Assembly (NCBI GenBank): GCA_027596195.1
Contig: JADGJG010000065.1
Span: forward strand, 1 to 54,554
Source of the DNA: Podochytrium sp. JEL0797
Lineage: Eukaryota; Chytridiomycota; Chytridiomycetes; Chytridiales; Chytriomycetaceae
Reading direction: 5' to 3'
DNA: 54,554 nucleotides
In this document: positions 10,152-21,444 of the stretch, piece after piece
Numbering within the stretch: position 1 is the stretch's first letter
Layout: the number at the start of each line of letters is the position of its first letter
The notes under the pieces: model-generated
Seen by the model: the letters and a program-made list of their open reading frames with translations, nothing else
The model's database searches: none
Told to the model about the DNA's origin: nothing
Made by a program: the position numbers and the translations under genes

Positions 10152-10918
10152 TCATATAAACTCTGGAACCACAGGAACACTCACAACCAACACCCCGCGA
10201 TCCTTTTCCCACTTGGCAGTCCCTTCACAGTCCTTCACATCTCGCGGGAAGTGGAACACGAGTTTACTGAATTATCATGCGTTAGAAAAGCCACAAATTT
10301 CTTCCTCTTGAAAAGACAGTACGTACTATTTCGGGCATCGCACGTCCAACACTTTCTCGGTGACCGTCAGCTCAATTTGTTTGTATTCTGTGCCTGGAAG
10401 TTGAATCTCGACTACAATTGCGTCGCAGTGTCCAAAGCTCGGTGTTTTCCCGCTCATTTGGAGGTACATGTCTTCAGAGCTCACGTTTTGTCGGAATTTG
10501 GTGGTGAATCTGATTTTGATTCGCTTGATCAGGAAACAGGAGATCGAAAATACGCCGTTGTGTTTTACTCTGGTTGAGGACGCGGATCGTGTTCGTCAAT
10601 GAGTGTGTCTTGCACTTCGTCCACGTCCCAGATTTCTTGCGCGGTTTTGCGGGTTGTTGTGGATTCGGCGGCTGGGCTCGCTTTCGAGGTGTGTCCGATC
10701 GCTCCTGGGGTCATCTGAATGACGAGTTTTTAATACCCATGAGACGCGTGGGACTCCTTGTATTTTTGACAGGATGAATTTCTCCTCACCTTTTGAACCA
10801 CGCCAGGTGCGGATGCAGATGGGTTCACGTTCTGCGACCCGGATCGATCTTGCTCGGCTTTGAATCCGGCTTGGAAGAGGTCCGTGAGGGCGGAAAAGTC
10901 TGTGAGTGGGATGTCCAT
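10152..10918 (-). CDS. DNAAF6: dynein axonemal assembly factor 6 (PIH1D3 type)
   Basis: Exons 10918-10790, 10714-10569, 10509-10327 and 10266-10152 encode 190 residues, the usual size. After a variable N-terminus (MDIPLTDFSALTDLF) comes the family signature EIWDVDEVQD..DPRPQPE, then KFRQNVSSEDMYLQMSGK, IVVEIQLPGTEYKQIEL, VLDVRCPKYKLVFHFP and a final beta strand GVLVVSVPVVPEF. The second half is a CS/PIH-type beta-sandwich. DNAAF6 works with Hsp90 and DNAAF2/4 in the cytoplasm to pre-assemble outer and inner arm dyneins; it is kept only in organisms with motile cilia. Its presence supports a zoospore-forming organism. It reads leftward just upstream of UBE2J2, 98 bases apart. Confidence 0.88.
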
Positions 10919-11017
10919 TCGTGCGGGATTTTTTGTGACAAGTTTTTTTTTGCTATTGTTTTGATTCAATCCGCTTAAACTCGTTGGCAGGCCCAACACA
11001 TTTTTCACGATGTTCGC

Positions 11018-11146
11018 TTTTGATAGGTGCAACTTTCAATCCCATTGTGTTGGTAAATGGCAAGTTGTGTCCATTGTATGCTCGTGTTTTGATAGGTGCA
11101 ACTGCTGTCCCATTGTGCTGGTAAATGGCTAGCTTTGTCTATTGTT
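11018..11146 (+). repeat. two direct copies of a ~60-bp element before ML gene copy 2
   Basis: A unit that reads TTTTGATAGGTGCAACT, then CCCATTGTG, TGGTAAATGGC and TTGTGTCCATTG occurs at 11018-11079 and again at 11087-11146 with a few changes. A third, more diverged copy lies at 11971-12033 before the broken ML copy. The units sit 55-180 bases before the start of the ML gene, so they could be promoter elements duplicated with it. Confidence 0.7.
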
Positions 11147-11200
11147 TGAAACGTCCCCCGTCCACAAAATAATTGCAAAATAATCTTGCTAAAAACATCA

Positions 11201-11750
11201 ATGGCACCAAACGCGTCGTTTCTACTCATTGCTATCCTCGCGGTGGCAACTCAAACGCTCTCACTTCCCGTTATTCAAGAAAGGGCCGCCCCATCTACCT
11301 GGACCTTGTGTGGAGGCGAGGGGTATCAAACTAACAGCGACGTGATCGTCGGGTGAGTCCCTATTTTCTTCCTTTCGCCCAACCACACCTACTTATTATG
11401 ATCATACCAGGGAATACTCTGCCCCGCAAAGCATTTCAGTCAAAATCAGAACCCTATATTCTGGATTCAATTTGGAAGGTGGGAGCGTTAACATGACGCT
11501 CCAAGTCACTTCGAAGAATCCAAGCAAACATTCCCCAAAGTTTACCATTGAAAAGGCGTATCCTGCGTGTTCCGTACTGACGTACCCAAAAGTTTGTCGT
11601 CATGCCCCCATGGCGTTGCATGTGAGCTTTGGCCTCCCGCCTCCCACGCTCGAGTCCAATGCAGACTTGACCGCGAACGCTACGTTTAAAGTCTATGACG
11701 CCGACAAGAAGCTATATCTGTGTATGAACCACGCTGACTACAGCGTTTAA
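11201..11750 (+). CDS. secreted ML-domain (NPC2/MD-2-like) lipid-binding protein, copy 2
   Basis: Exons 11201-11352 and 11411-11750 encode 163 residues. Exon 1 is 152 nt, exactly as in copy 1 at 2349, and the intron (58 nt, GTGAGT..ACCAG) falls at the same codon position. A signal peptide (FLLIAILAVATQTLS) precedes the ML domain: WTLCGGEG, EYSAPQSISVKI, AYPACSVLTYPKVC, GLPPPTLES and a final LYLCMNHADYSV. It has six extra residues in the middle loop (KNPSKH region) relative to copy 1 and is clearly diverged, so this duplication is older than that of the ABCA genes next door. Binding of a sterol or other lipid is inferred from the family. Confidence 0.85.
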
Positions 11751-12069
11751 GTTTAAATGAGAAGATGCTGTTTTTTGTTTTCTTTTTCTTTCATACCCAT
11801 GTATTCTTGCGAATAAAATGCTGGTCGCGTAACCAAAAAATAAGTTCTTTTCCACTGGTCTCAACTTTTAATGACTTGCGGCCACAGACTCCTCCTCATA
11901 GAAACTTTGAGCTACGTCAACAAAAGATTTTGGTGACTCGTCTCAGACAAGTGCCATTTCTCAGATTCACGTTTTTGATGCGTGGAGCTGCGGTCCCATT
12001 GTGCTGAAAGATGGCACGTTGTGTCCATTGTTTGAACCCCGCCGTCCACAAAATAATCTTTCTAAAACA

Positions 12070-12180
12070 AAATCTCACGAAACGCGTTCTTTGGACTGCT
12101 TGCTATCCTCTTGGCAATATCTCAAACTTTGTCACTCCCCATTCACCAAGAGAGGGCGGTGAAGAATGGCTGGTTCATGT
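12070..12180 (+). pseudogene. truncated third ML-domain gene copy (exon 1 only)
   Basis: The DNA matches exon 1 of the ML gene at 2349 almost codon for codon (RNAFFGLLAILLAISQTLS, then LPIHQERAVKNGWFMC). The start codon is gone (AAATCTCACG where copy 1 has ATGATGACACG), the frame ends in a stop shortly after the cysteine, and neither the intron nor exon 2 follows. It lies about 200 bases before the 3' end of the leftward ABCA gene, mirroring the ML/ABCA-relic arrangement at 2349-3105. Confidence 0.85.
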
Positions 12181-12384
12181 GTGAAAATAGAAATATAGTT
12201 CGCCCCTTCTCATATAAGACCCTTTTCTCCTCCTATCCCCACCGTACACCGTATACCGTTATAAAGGGGGAATTCTCCTTTTAATTTCCCAAATTCTATA
12301 TATTTTTTGTTTTTTAATCTGCGTTTGCATCGTCGTCGGTAATTATTTTAATAAACACGCTGAATAGAATAATGCGTTTAGCTT
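12181..12384. other. 3' flank between the broken ML copy and ABCA copy A
   Basis: AT-rich sequence. From about 12310 it is similar to the 3' flank of ABCA copy B (from about 16655), sharing TTTTTAATCTGCGTTTGCAT. This marks one edge of the tandem duplication. Confidence 0.55.
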
Positions 12385-15300
12385 TCAGTTAAATAGCAAT
12401 AAACTCAACTCTTCCAATGAAGTCTGTGAAATGCCCCAATCCAAAATTCCGTTCCTCGTTTTCCCCGCTTCCAATTGTGCAAATAGTGAGGAAATGAGAG
12501 CGGTCGCGGATGGAAATTCGTATGAGGTCCTATATAACTCGCTCAATAAACAAGATGAGAGGGCCCGAAGGGGGGGAGAACTCACATGGTCGTGAACCCG
12601 TCAATCTTTTTGAAGCCTTGTGGGAGCAGGCTTTCGACCCATGCGCAAGCTCTCGTCATGTCTCCCGCTTCCGTGTTGAAGTACACACGGAATCCCGAAC
12701 CGTAAAGCTCTTTGAGACGAAGAGAGTTGGCGATGCATCGGAGAGTGCCTTTTGCCATGATTCCGATGCGGTGGCAAAGTGCTTCCGCTTCTTCCATCGA
12801 ATGCGTCGTCTAAAAGAGCATCCACAGCACCAGGTAAATGCGAGCTACGGAAAATGCTGGAATACTCACCAAGACGATGGTTTTGCCTTCCTTCGCGTGT
12901 TGGATGATATTCCAAATCAACCTCCGGACTTCTGGATCCAACCCAGTCTATTCAAACAGTGAAAATGAGCATCGCGTGAAGGCAAGTGATACGCAGAGTT
13001 ACCGTTGGTTCGTCCAGAAACACGACTTTTGGATCCCCAATCAACGCGATCGCGATCGAAAGTCTTCGCTTTTCACCGCCGGACAATCGTTTCGTTTGGC
13101 GATTGGCTAACGAGACCAGTGACACGTTTTTAAGCGCTCGATTGACATATTCTTTTTCATTGATTGCGTTGGCTCCTTTCATGCGAGCCTACATTCAACA
13201 TTTAGGCTCCAAGCAAAAAGAGGAACCATTCTTACATAAAAGTAGAGATGCTCTTCGACGGTCAGGTCATCCCAGAGAATATCAAACTGCGGGCAAATTC
13301 CCATCACCTGACAGATTTCGGATCCGTCTGTGGCGATATTGAATCCTGCTAGCATTGCGTTTCCGTAACTCGCGGGATAGAGGCCCGTTAAAATACTGAT
13401 GAGGGTCGTTTTCCCAGCTCCATTCGGTCTGTCCGATTTGAATCCAATTAGAAAACTCTATACACAAAAATGCACGATTCCTCACCCAAGAAGTCCAAAC
13501 ACAGTCCCCATCTCCGCAGCAAACGAAACATCCCTGACTGCAAACTTGGGACCTAGCCCCGCACGACTTGGATACACTTTCTGCATATGTGAGATCACGA
13601 GAGGCGCGTTGGATGGGTATTCTCCTTGTTGGACGCGCATTTTTTCAGCCTTCACGTCGGCGTCTTCGAATCGCGTTTCGTGCACATTGATTGTGATGGT
13701 TTGGGCAAGTTGGGTTTCGGAGTTGGGGTCCTTGAGAGAGGAGAGTTGGTCAGTCAGATTGGAAATGCTGAAGGGAAAGGGTTTATTACTCTTCCGTTAT
13801 TCAGTTTGCGTCTCTGCATCTTTTGGTATGTAGCAATAGGCAGGGTAACTGGAAAGTGCCATGGCAATGTTTTCCCAAACTCGGTGGGAACAATAAAGGA
13901 GCAATACAGTGCGAGAGCACCGTAGAAAAGTACTTCAACAATCAGGAAGCACACGCACGTATAAACTTCATTTCCAGATCGGATCATGCTGATTTTGTAT
14001 GGAGCTAAAGTTGATGTGTAGCTTGCTGTGTTGATGAGGGTCAGTGCGCGGTAGAAGGCGAATGGGGGCCAGAGGAAGAATGAAGGAGGTGCAACGGTTT
14101 TGTTATAGAGTCTTTCAGCCACGAGGGAGATGATAACTCCCACGAGTACGACGAGAAATACGAGAACTATAAATTGGAGTCAACAATTGAACCAATAGAC
14201 GAAACTGCTGCACACAAACCCAAGGCGATTCGACTCTTGCTAAACATTGTGCTGAAGAAAAATGCCAAAACAATCTGAATATGTCCCCAAAGAAAGAAGA
14301 TCAGAATGAGGACGCCGGGTTCAGTTTGAGTGAAGAACGTCAGATTGGATTTGGTGCCAACAATAAGAAAGACAGCGGCTGAACACGCATAGAGAATATA
14401 AAACGTGATGTAATGACTAAGGTAATAGGTCCACGTTTTGAGACCATTGAGCTTCATCATGATGAAACTGGGTGCGCAGGTTGCATCAGTGGCTGAAAAT
14501 GCGGAGGATTCAAAACTCACATCCTCTCCTCCTTCTCCTTCACAAGCATTATAGTAAAGATTGGAAGAAGGAACGACACACCGAACGGATACAAGATTCT
14601 TCCAATTAGTCCGCCAAACGGCAAATTCACTGCAGTAGAATCGCTTTCAGGGAAAGCTCGAATCCCTTGCGTGATTGTGCTACCAGTATTTGGAGCACTC
14701 AGCAAAGCTCGCATGGAAGCTTGTCCAAGCTGAGCAACCATAGTGAGCATCCTCCATCCTTGTGAGGGAAAGTTTCCACTGTTGGCGATCCGCGTGTCGG
14801 ATCCAAAATGAAGAATCCATTGGATATCCAAGTTTGTTGCGTCGAATTGATTCAGATAGAGCGCTCCATATGGCATGATTTTTGTAACTTGTTGAGCACT
14901 CGCGTAAAAAGCCAGCAGGTCTTTGGCTGGAGGATTAATTTCCTGCAGGACGCCCTTGTCAAGTTTTGACAAGCCTACAATCACACTGTTAATCAGAGCG
15001 GAAAGAGAATCATCCAAGTCATTGTCTGACGTTGAAGAGGCAATCTGCGCGTATGGAACTAAAGAGAAAGTAGATGTTGCGATCGTGGTTCCCATATTGA
15101 CGAAATATCGACCCTATTATTACCAAGGTGTTAACTTCGAAGAGCAGAGAATGCTAAATTAACCTCAATGGATCCCAGAATTCCCACATATCCATTTGAA
15201 TCAGGTGTCAAGGTATATGGCTCAAACGGAGAATTCAGAGCCTGAGCAGCCGATAAACCAAGCGGTTGCAATTGAGGTCTCGCGCCTAGGACCGAACCAA

Positions 15301-16158
15301 GATCCGACTTGCTAGAGGCCAAAATCCATTGCTCGCCTTGATACGTTGAAAGGAGGCTCTCAAGGGTGACAAAGTCGTCAAAATTAGATGTATATGTGAT
15401 GGACAGAGCTGCGAACCAGCCGCCATCTGGAGGGTCCATGTATGTTCTGACAAAATGATTAATCTCAAGAAACTACAAATTCTTTGACTCACGAATCCAT
15501 CTTTGGAAAGCCTGACAAAGCGAAATTCCGTTCATAGATGGGCGAATTCTGTGGAAAGCTTTCACCGAACCAGTATACGCATGCGTGACTTGTTTGGCCT
15601 CCATTATAAGTTAACAAGTCCCCCGTATACGAAAGGTAATTTACGCTCTTTCCGTTGGGCACATTGAATCCGTACACGCGCGGGTCGGACGTATTGAAGA
15701 TTGGAAGTCCTGCAGAGTTGAATGACGCGTCGTTTCCACAGTAAAGTATATCTGCGGTGTCAAATAAGTTATTCAAAAGTACGTGGGGGAGAAGGAATTC
15801 GAAAATGGCGTTTACTTTCGATTGTGCTCGAGTTTCGAATCAATGTATTGATCAATGTTCCCAAGAGCGCAGAGATCATCACCATCATGAGAGGACACAT
15901 GCATATGCAGCAGCAGTTGGTGAACATTTGGCGTTTCTGGAAGGAGATGGCTTTCCTGGACAGGGCGCGGAACTGATTGCTTTTCGCGACGGGGACAGCC
16001 TGGTATGCTGCAAATGTTTGCATTTCTGAATGCACTTTCCTGCTTTCTTTGCGGATGGGTTTACTCGAAGGGATCGAGCGGCGCGAGTCGGGTTGCATTT
16101 CGGGTTCGTTCGATTCCAAACAGTATTTTTGGGACAAATCTATCCCGATCGGCGCCAT
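12385..16158 (-). CDS. ABCA-subfamily half transporter, copy A
   Basis: Twelve exons (16158-15816, 15751-15493, 15446-15164, 15113-14521, 14467-14220, 14166-13790, 13730-13486, 13428-13236, 13188-13003, 12947-12870, 12809-12586, 12529-12385) keep one frame of about 1,057 residues. Order: a cytoplasmic start, one span ([19 protein letters not shown]), a large loop of about 380 residues, then [15 protein letters not shown] and five or six spans, then one NBD. The NBD has Walker [10 protein letters not shown] (split by an intron), Q-loop CPQFDILW, signature [10 protein letters not shown], Walker [15 protein letters not shown] and H-loop [15 protein letters not shown] proteins move lipids across membranes; the substrate is unknown. 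A single TMD-NBD unit would need to dimerise. An internal ATG at 16098 is the only start shared with copy B. Confidence 0.88.
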
Positions 16159-16692
16159 CGTTCGAAATAATCTTTATGAATACGATGGCACTTCGACAAT
16201 TAAATTTGAAATATTATATGCGTATTGTAGTCACGCAAAAAAGGACCTGAGAAAGAAATTCCGCTTGGATATGTAGAGGGACTCAGGGTGGGGGTGTCAA
16301 CCGCAGCAAAGGTGGTTGGACGCGCAGCTGCGACAAACCCCCTAATCCGCAACTGGATTCCTATTTTGGAATGGCAACTTCATTCTCACTCGTTTATAGG
16401 TCGCGTAAGGAGGGAAGAGTGGGGGCAGCGAAGATCAAGCGCTTTCGGATGCAATCAAGGCCATGGACAAGTTGAGAAACGAGAGGTCCATTGCCGCGTT
16501 TTGGAACCGCTTGAAAATGGACAAGAATTCCATCAAATCGTGAGTTAAATCAGAAAATATACGTGTAGTCCACGTGCGATCTTAAAAAGCGCGATAATAT
16601 TGTCCATATCTGGACCACTTATTGCTATTTAGAGTTCGATTATATGGTTTATATATTTTTAATCTGCGTTTGCATCGTCATCAGAAATAATC
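16159..16692. other. spacer between ABCA copies, with an orphan exon-like stretch
   Basis: On the plus strand 16411-16539 reads an open, helix-forming segment ending DAIKAMDKLRNERSIAAFWN.. and stops at a good donor (GTGAGT at 16540). A TTTATAG acceptor-like site precedes it. No start codon, partner exons or stop can be joined to it, so it may be a fragment of another gene carried in with the duplication. The rest shows nothing. Confidence 0.4.
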
Positions 16693-19600
16693 TTAATAAA
16701 CACGCTGAAAAAATAAATCATTTAGCTTTATGCATCGATAAATAACCAATCGACTCAACTCTTCCAATGAAGTCTGTGAAATTCCCCAATCCAAAATCCC
16801 GTTCCTCGTTTTCCCCGCTTCCAATTGTGCAAATAGGGAGGAAATGAGAGCGGTCGCGGATGGAAATTCGTATGAGGTCCTATACAACTCTCTCAATAAA
16901 ACAAATGAGATGGCCCGGAGGGGTCGAATCTCACATGGTCGTGAACCCGTCAATCTTTTTGAAGCCTTGTGGGAGCAGGCTTTCGACCCATGCACAAGCT
17001 CTCGTCATGTCTCCCGCTTCCGTGTTGAAGTACACACGGAATCCCGAACCGTAAAGCTCTTTGAGACGAAGAGAGTTGGCGATGCATCGGAGAGTGCCTT
17101 TTGCCATGATTCCGATGCGGTGGCAAAGTGCTTCCGCTTCTTCCATCGAATGCGTCGTCTAAAAGAGCATCCACAGCACCAGGTAAATGCGAGCTACGGA
17201 AAATGCTGGAATACTCACCAAGACGATGGTTTTGCCTTCCTTCGCGTGTTGGATGATATTCCAAATCAACCTCCGGACTTCTGGATCCAACCCAGTCTAT
17301 TCAAACAGTGAAAATGAGCATCGCGTGAAGGCAAGTGATACGCAGAGTTACCGTTGGTTCGTCCAGAAACACGACTTTTGGATCCCCAATCAACGCGATC
17401 GCGATCGAAAGTCTTCGCTTTTCACCGCCGGACAATCGTTTCGTTTGGCGATTGGCTAACGAGACCAGTGACACGTTTTTAAGCGCTCGGTTGACATATT
17501 CTTTTTCATTGATTGCGTTGGCTCCTTTCATGCGAGCCTACATTCAACATTTAGGCTCCAAGCAAAAAGAGGAACCATTCTTACATAAAAGTAGAGATGC
17601 TCTTCGACGGTCAGGTCATCCCAGAGAATATCAAACTGTGGGCAAATTCCCATCACCTGACAGATTTCGGATCCGTCTGTTGCGATATTGAATCCTGCCA
17701 GCATTGCGTTTCCGTAACTCGCGGGATAGAGGCCCGTTAAAATACTGATGAGGGTCGTTTTCCCAGCTCCATTCGGTCTGTCCGATTTGAATCCAATTAG
17801 AAAATTCCGTACACAAAAATGCACGATTCCTCACCCAAGAAGTCCAAACACAGTCCCCATCTCCGCAGCAAACGAAACATCCCTGACTGCAAACTTTGGA
17901 CCTAGCCCCGCACGACTTGGATACACTTTCTGCATATGTGAAATGACGAGAGGCGCGTTGGATGGGTATTCTCCTTGTTGGACGCGCATTTTTTCAGCCT
18001 TCACGTCGGCGTCTTCGAATCGCGTTTCGTGCGCATTGATTGTGATTGTTTGGGCAAGTTGGGTTTCGGAGTTGGGGTCCTTGCGAAAGAGAGTTGTTTA
18101 GTGTGATTGAGAAAGCGAAGGGAAAAGCCATATTACTCTTCCGTTATTCAGTTTGCGTCTCTGCATCTTTTGGTATGTAGCAATAGGCAGGGTAACTGGA
18201 AAGTGCCATGGCAATGTTTTCCCAAACTCGGTGGGAACAATAAAGGAGCAATACAGTGCGAGAGCACCGTAGAAAAGTACTTCGACAATCAGGAAACACA
18301 CGCACGTATAAACTTCATTGCCGGATCGGATCATGTCGATCTTGTAAGGGGCTAAAGTTGATGTATAGCTTGCTGTGTTGATGAGGGTCAGTGCGCGGTA
18401 AAAGGCGAATGGGGGCCAGAGGAAGAAGGCAGGAGGTGCAACGGTTTTGTTATAGAGTCTTTCAGCCACGAGGGAGATGATAACTCCCACGAGTACGACG
18501 AGAAATACGAGAACTATAAATTGGAGTCAACAATTGAACCAATAGACGAAACTGCTGCACACAAACCCAAGGCGATTCGACTCTTGCTAAACATTGTGCT
18601 GAAGAGAAACGCCAAAACAATTTGGATATGTCCCCAAATAAAGAAGATCAGAATGAGGACACCGGGTTCAGTTTGAGTGAAGAACGTCAGATTGGATTTG
18701 GTGCCAACAATAAGAAAGACAGCGGCTGAACACGCATAGAGAATATAAAACGTGATGTAATGACTAAGGTAATAGGTCCACGTTTTGAGACCATTGAGCT
18801 TCATCATGATGAAACTGGGTGCGCAGGTTGCATCAGTGGCTGAAAATGCGGAGGATTCAAAACTCACATCCTCTCCTCCTTCTCCTTCACAAGCATTATA
18901 GTAAAGATTGGAAGAAGGAACGACACACCGAACGGATACAAGATTCTTCCAATTAGTCCGCCAAACGGCAAATTCACTGCAGTAGAATCGCTTTCAGGGA
19001 AAGCTCGAATCCCTTGCGTGATTGTGCTACCAGTATTTGGAGCACTCAGCAAAGCTCGCATGGAAGCTTGTCCAAGCTGAGCAACCATAGTGAGCATCCT
19101 CCATCCTTGTGAGGGAAAGTTTCCACTGTTGGCGATCCGCGTGTCGGATCCAAAATGAAGAATCCATTGGATATCCAAGTTTGTTGCGTCGAATTGATTC
19201 AGATAGAGCGCTCCATATGGCATGATTTTTGTAACTTGTTGAGCACTCGCGTAAAAAGCCAGCAGGTCTTTGGCTGGAGGATTCGTTTCCTGCAGGACGC
19301 TCTTGTCGATTTTTGATAGGCCTGCAATCACATCATTAATCAGAGCTGAAAGGGAGTCATCCAAGTCATTGTCTGACGTTGAAGAGGCAATCTGCGCGTA
19401 TGGAACTGGGGAGAAAGTGTATGTTCCGATCGTGGCTCCCATATTGACGAATAATCGACCCTATAATCTCCAAATTTTAACTTCAAATAAACAAAGACTG
19501 AGAAATTAACCTGAATGGATCCCAGAATTCCCACGTATCCATTGGAATCAGGTGTCAATGAATAAGAGTCAAACGAAGAAGGCAGAGCCTGAGCGGCCGA

Positions 19601-20443
19601 TAAACCTAGCGGTTGCAATTGAGGTCTCGCGCCTAGGACCGAACCAAGACCCGACTTGCTAGAGGCCAAAATCCATTGGTTGCTTTGATACGACGAAAGG
19701 AGGCTTTGGAGAGTGACAAAGTCGTCAAAATTGGAAGAATATGTGCTTGTCAGAGCTTGGATCCAGCCGCCATCTGGTGGGTCCATATATGTACTAATTT
19801 CATGATCAATTTCGCGTCTGAAAATACTTGAACTATTTTTTCTACTCACGAATCCATCATTGGAAAGCCCGACAAAGCGAAATTCCGTTCATAGATGGGC
19901 GAATTCTGTGGAAAGCTTTCACCGAACCAGTATACGCATGCGTGACTTGTTTGACCTCCTCCAAAAGTCAAAATATTCCCAGTGTAAGAGAGGTAATTCA
20001 CGCTCTTTCCGTTGGGCACATTGAATCCGTACACGCGCGGGTCGGACGTATTGAAGATCGGAAATCCCGCAGAGTTTAAGGACGCGTCGTTTCCGCAGTA
20101 AAGTATATCTGTGGCATCAAATAGGTTATAATTATATTATATGTTGTGAAAATATCATACTTTCAATCGTGCTCGACTTTTGAATCAATGTATTGATCAC
20201 CGTTCCCAAGATCGCAGAGATCATCACCATCATGAGTGGACACATGCATATGCAGCAGCAGTTTGTGAACATTTGGCGTTTCTGGAAGGAGATGGCTTTC
20301 CTGGACAACGCGCGGAATTGATTGCTTTTCACGACGGGAACGGCTTCATATACTGCAGAGGTCTGAATTTCTGTATGCACTTTCCTGCTTTCTTTGCGGA
20401 TGGGTGGAAGTGAGCGGATCGAGCTGCGCGACTCGGGTTGCAT
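16693..20443 (-). CDS. ABCA-subfamily half transporter, copy B
   Basis: Twelve exons (20443-20161, 20108-19850, 19817-19511, 19460-18868, 18814-18567, 18513-18137, 18079-17835, 17777-17585, 17537-17352, 17296-17219, 17158-16935, 16879-16693) give about 1,059 residues. All NBD motifs are intact ([42 protein letters not shown]). Compared with copy A, exon 3 uses a more upstream acceptor and adds eight residues in the extracellular loop. The C-terminus after LEELS is 19 residues instead of 5. Two extra bases upstream of the shared start (near 20464-20480) remove the longer N-terminus of copy A. Near identity in exons 4-12 points to a recent duplication or conversion. Confidence 0.88.
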
Positions 20444-20622
20444 TTCGGACGCGTTCGATTCCAAACAATTTTTTTTGGTGACAAATCATGAACACGAAAG
20501 TCGCTTTGGTATCATTCGAGCGAGGTAATCTTGTTATAACCAGAACTTTAAAACTTGGTAGATCCGCCACTCCATACACGAAAATTTCCAATAAAAACGC
20601 GTTCCCATCACTCCCTCCTCCT

Positions 20623-21142
20623 TTAATGGGAGCAATTCTCCTTCCACGAACACGATCCGTCTGCATAAATCTCCTTCTTCCAGATCGGAGCTATCCGCTT
20701 GACTTCGTCAATCAGGAATTCACACGCGTGCAGGGCGTCTTTGCGGTGTGGGCTCGAGACGGCGATGATCACGGATGCGGCACCACACTCCACGATGCCC
20801 AGTTTGTGGTGCACTGCGACGTGGACTAGTTGAGGCCATTTGAGGCGTGCAGTCTCAATGGCGATTTGGCACTGTTTGGTTGCCATGGGGATATACGCTT
20901 CGTACGCCAGCGAGGTGACTTGCTTGTCTGGGAGAGTAGATCAGCATCACTTGATCAATCACATCACTTGGCTCACTCTCAAAGTTGTTGCGTGTGGTTC
21001 CTGAGAAGGTTGCAATCGCCCCACATCTATCGTCACCAACAAGCTGGACTAGTTGATCGAGCGTGGAGATGTGCTCTGCGACGAGGGCGATGCTTTTGTT
21101 GGCAGTGGGTGCTGTTGGCTGAGCTTGTGGTTCCATGGACAT
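20623..21142 (-). CDS. MOCS2B: molybdopterin synthase catalytic (large) subunit, MoaE/MOCS2B
   Basis: Exons 21142-20977 and 20927-20623 encode 156 residues, the normal size; the 49-nt intron starts GTGAGC. Seen motifs: GAIATFSGTTRNNFE, KQVTSLAYEAYIPMA, VAVHHKLGIVECGAASVIIAVSSPHR and the lysine pair of the active site in IAPIWKKEIYADGSCSWKEN. The enzyme adds two sulfurs to precursor Z to form molybdopterin, with MoaD/MOCS2A as sulfur donor; the donor subunit is not in this window. The organism therefore probably makes molybdenum cofactor. A short unconserved lead of about 20 residues precedes the domain. Confidence 0.92.
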
Positions 21143-21444
21143 ATGTGGCGGGGAGAAAGAAAATCGGCGAGTGATTCGAAAACAAAGGCTCCTTCACGTC
21201 TCTTCCGTTTACGATTAAAGATTATTGTCTTGGAATTAAAAACACAACTTGCACCCCTCTCCACCTCTTCCTTTCACGCCGGACCATCCCCTTCACCATT
21301 TTCCCTCTGCTCTGCCCCTTTTGCCGCCATGACGCTATTTGACTTTGCGTGATCCTTTCCAACTATAAAAATGGCGAATATTGAGGGCGTAAAGCTGTTT
21401 AAGCGCTTTTGTTGCGAGCACATGCCCGGTAGGAAAAATATAAC
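21143..21444. other. intergenic, nothing recognised
   Basis: About 300 bases upstream of the MOCS2B gene and downstream of the next leftward gene. No gene is supported. Confidence 0.4.

Larger units (their letters stand above)
12310..20480. repeat. tandem segmental duplication holding two ABCA genes (units ~12310-16150 and ~16655-20480)
   Basis: The two units line up with an offset of about 4347-4350 bases across exons 4-12 and their introns, with only scattered differences. Exons 1-3 and introns 1-3 are clearly less alike, so either conversion has homogenised the 3' two thirds or selection differs. Unit edges are estimated by eye. The 0.5-kb spacer 16159-16654 belongs to neither unit. Confidence 0.85.
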
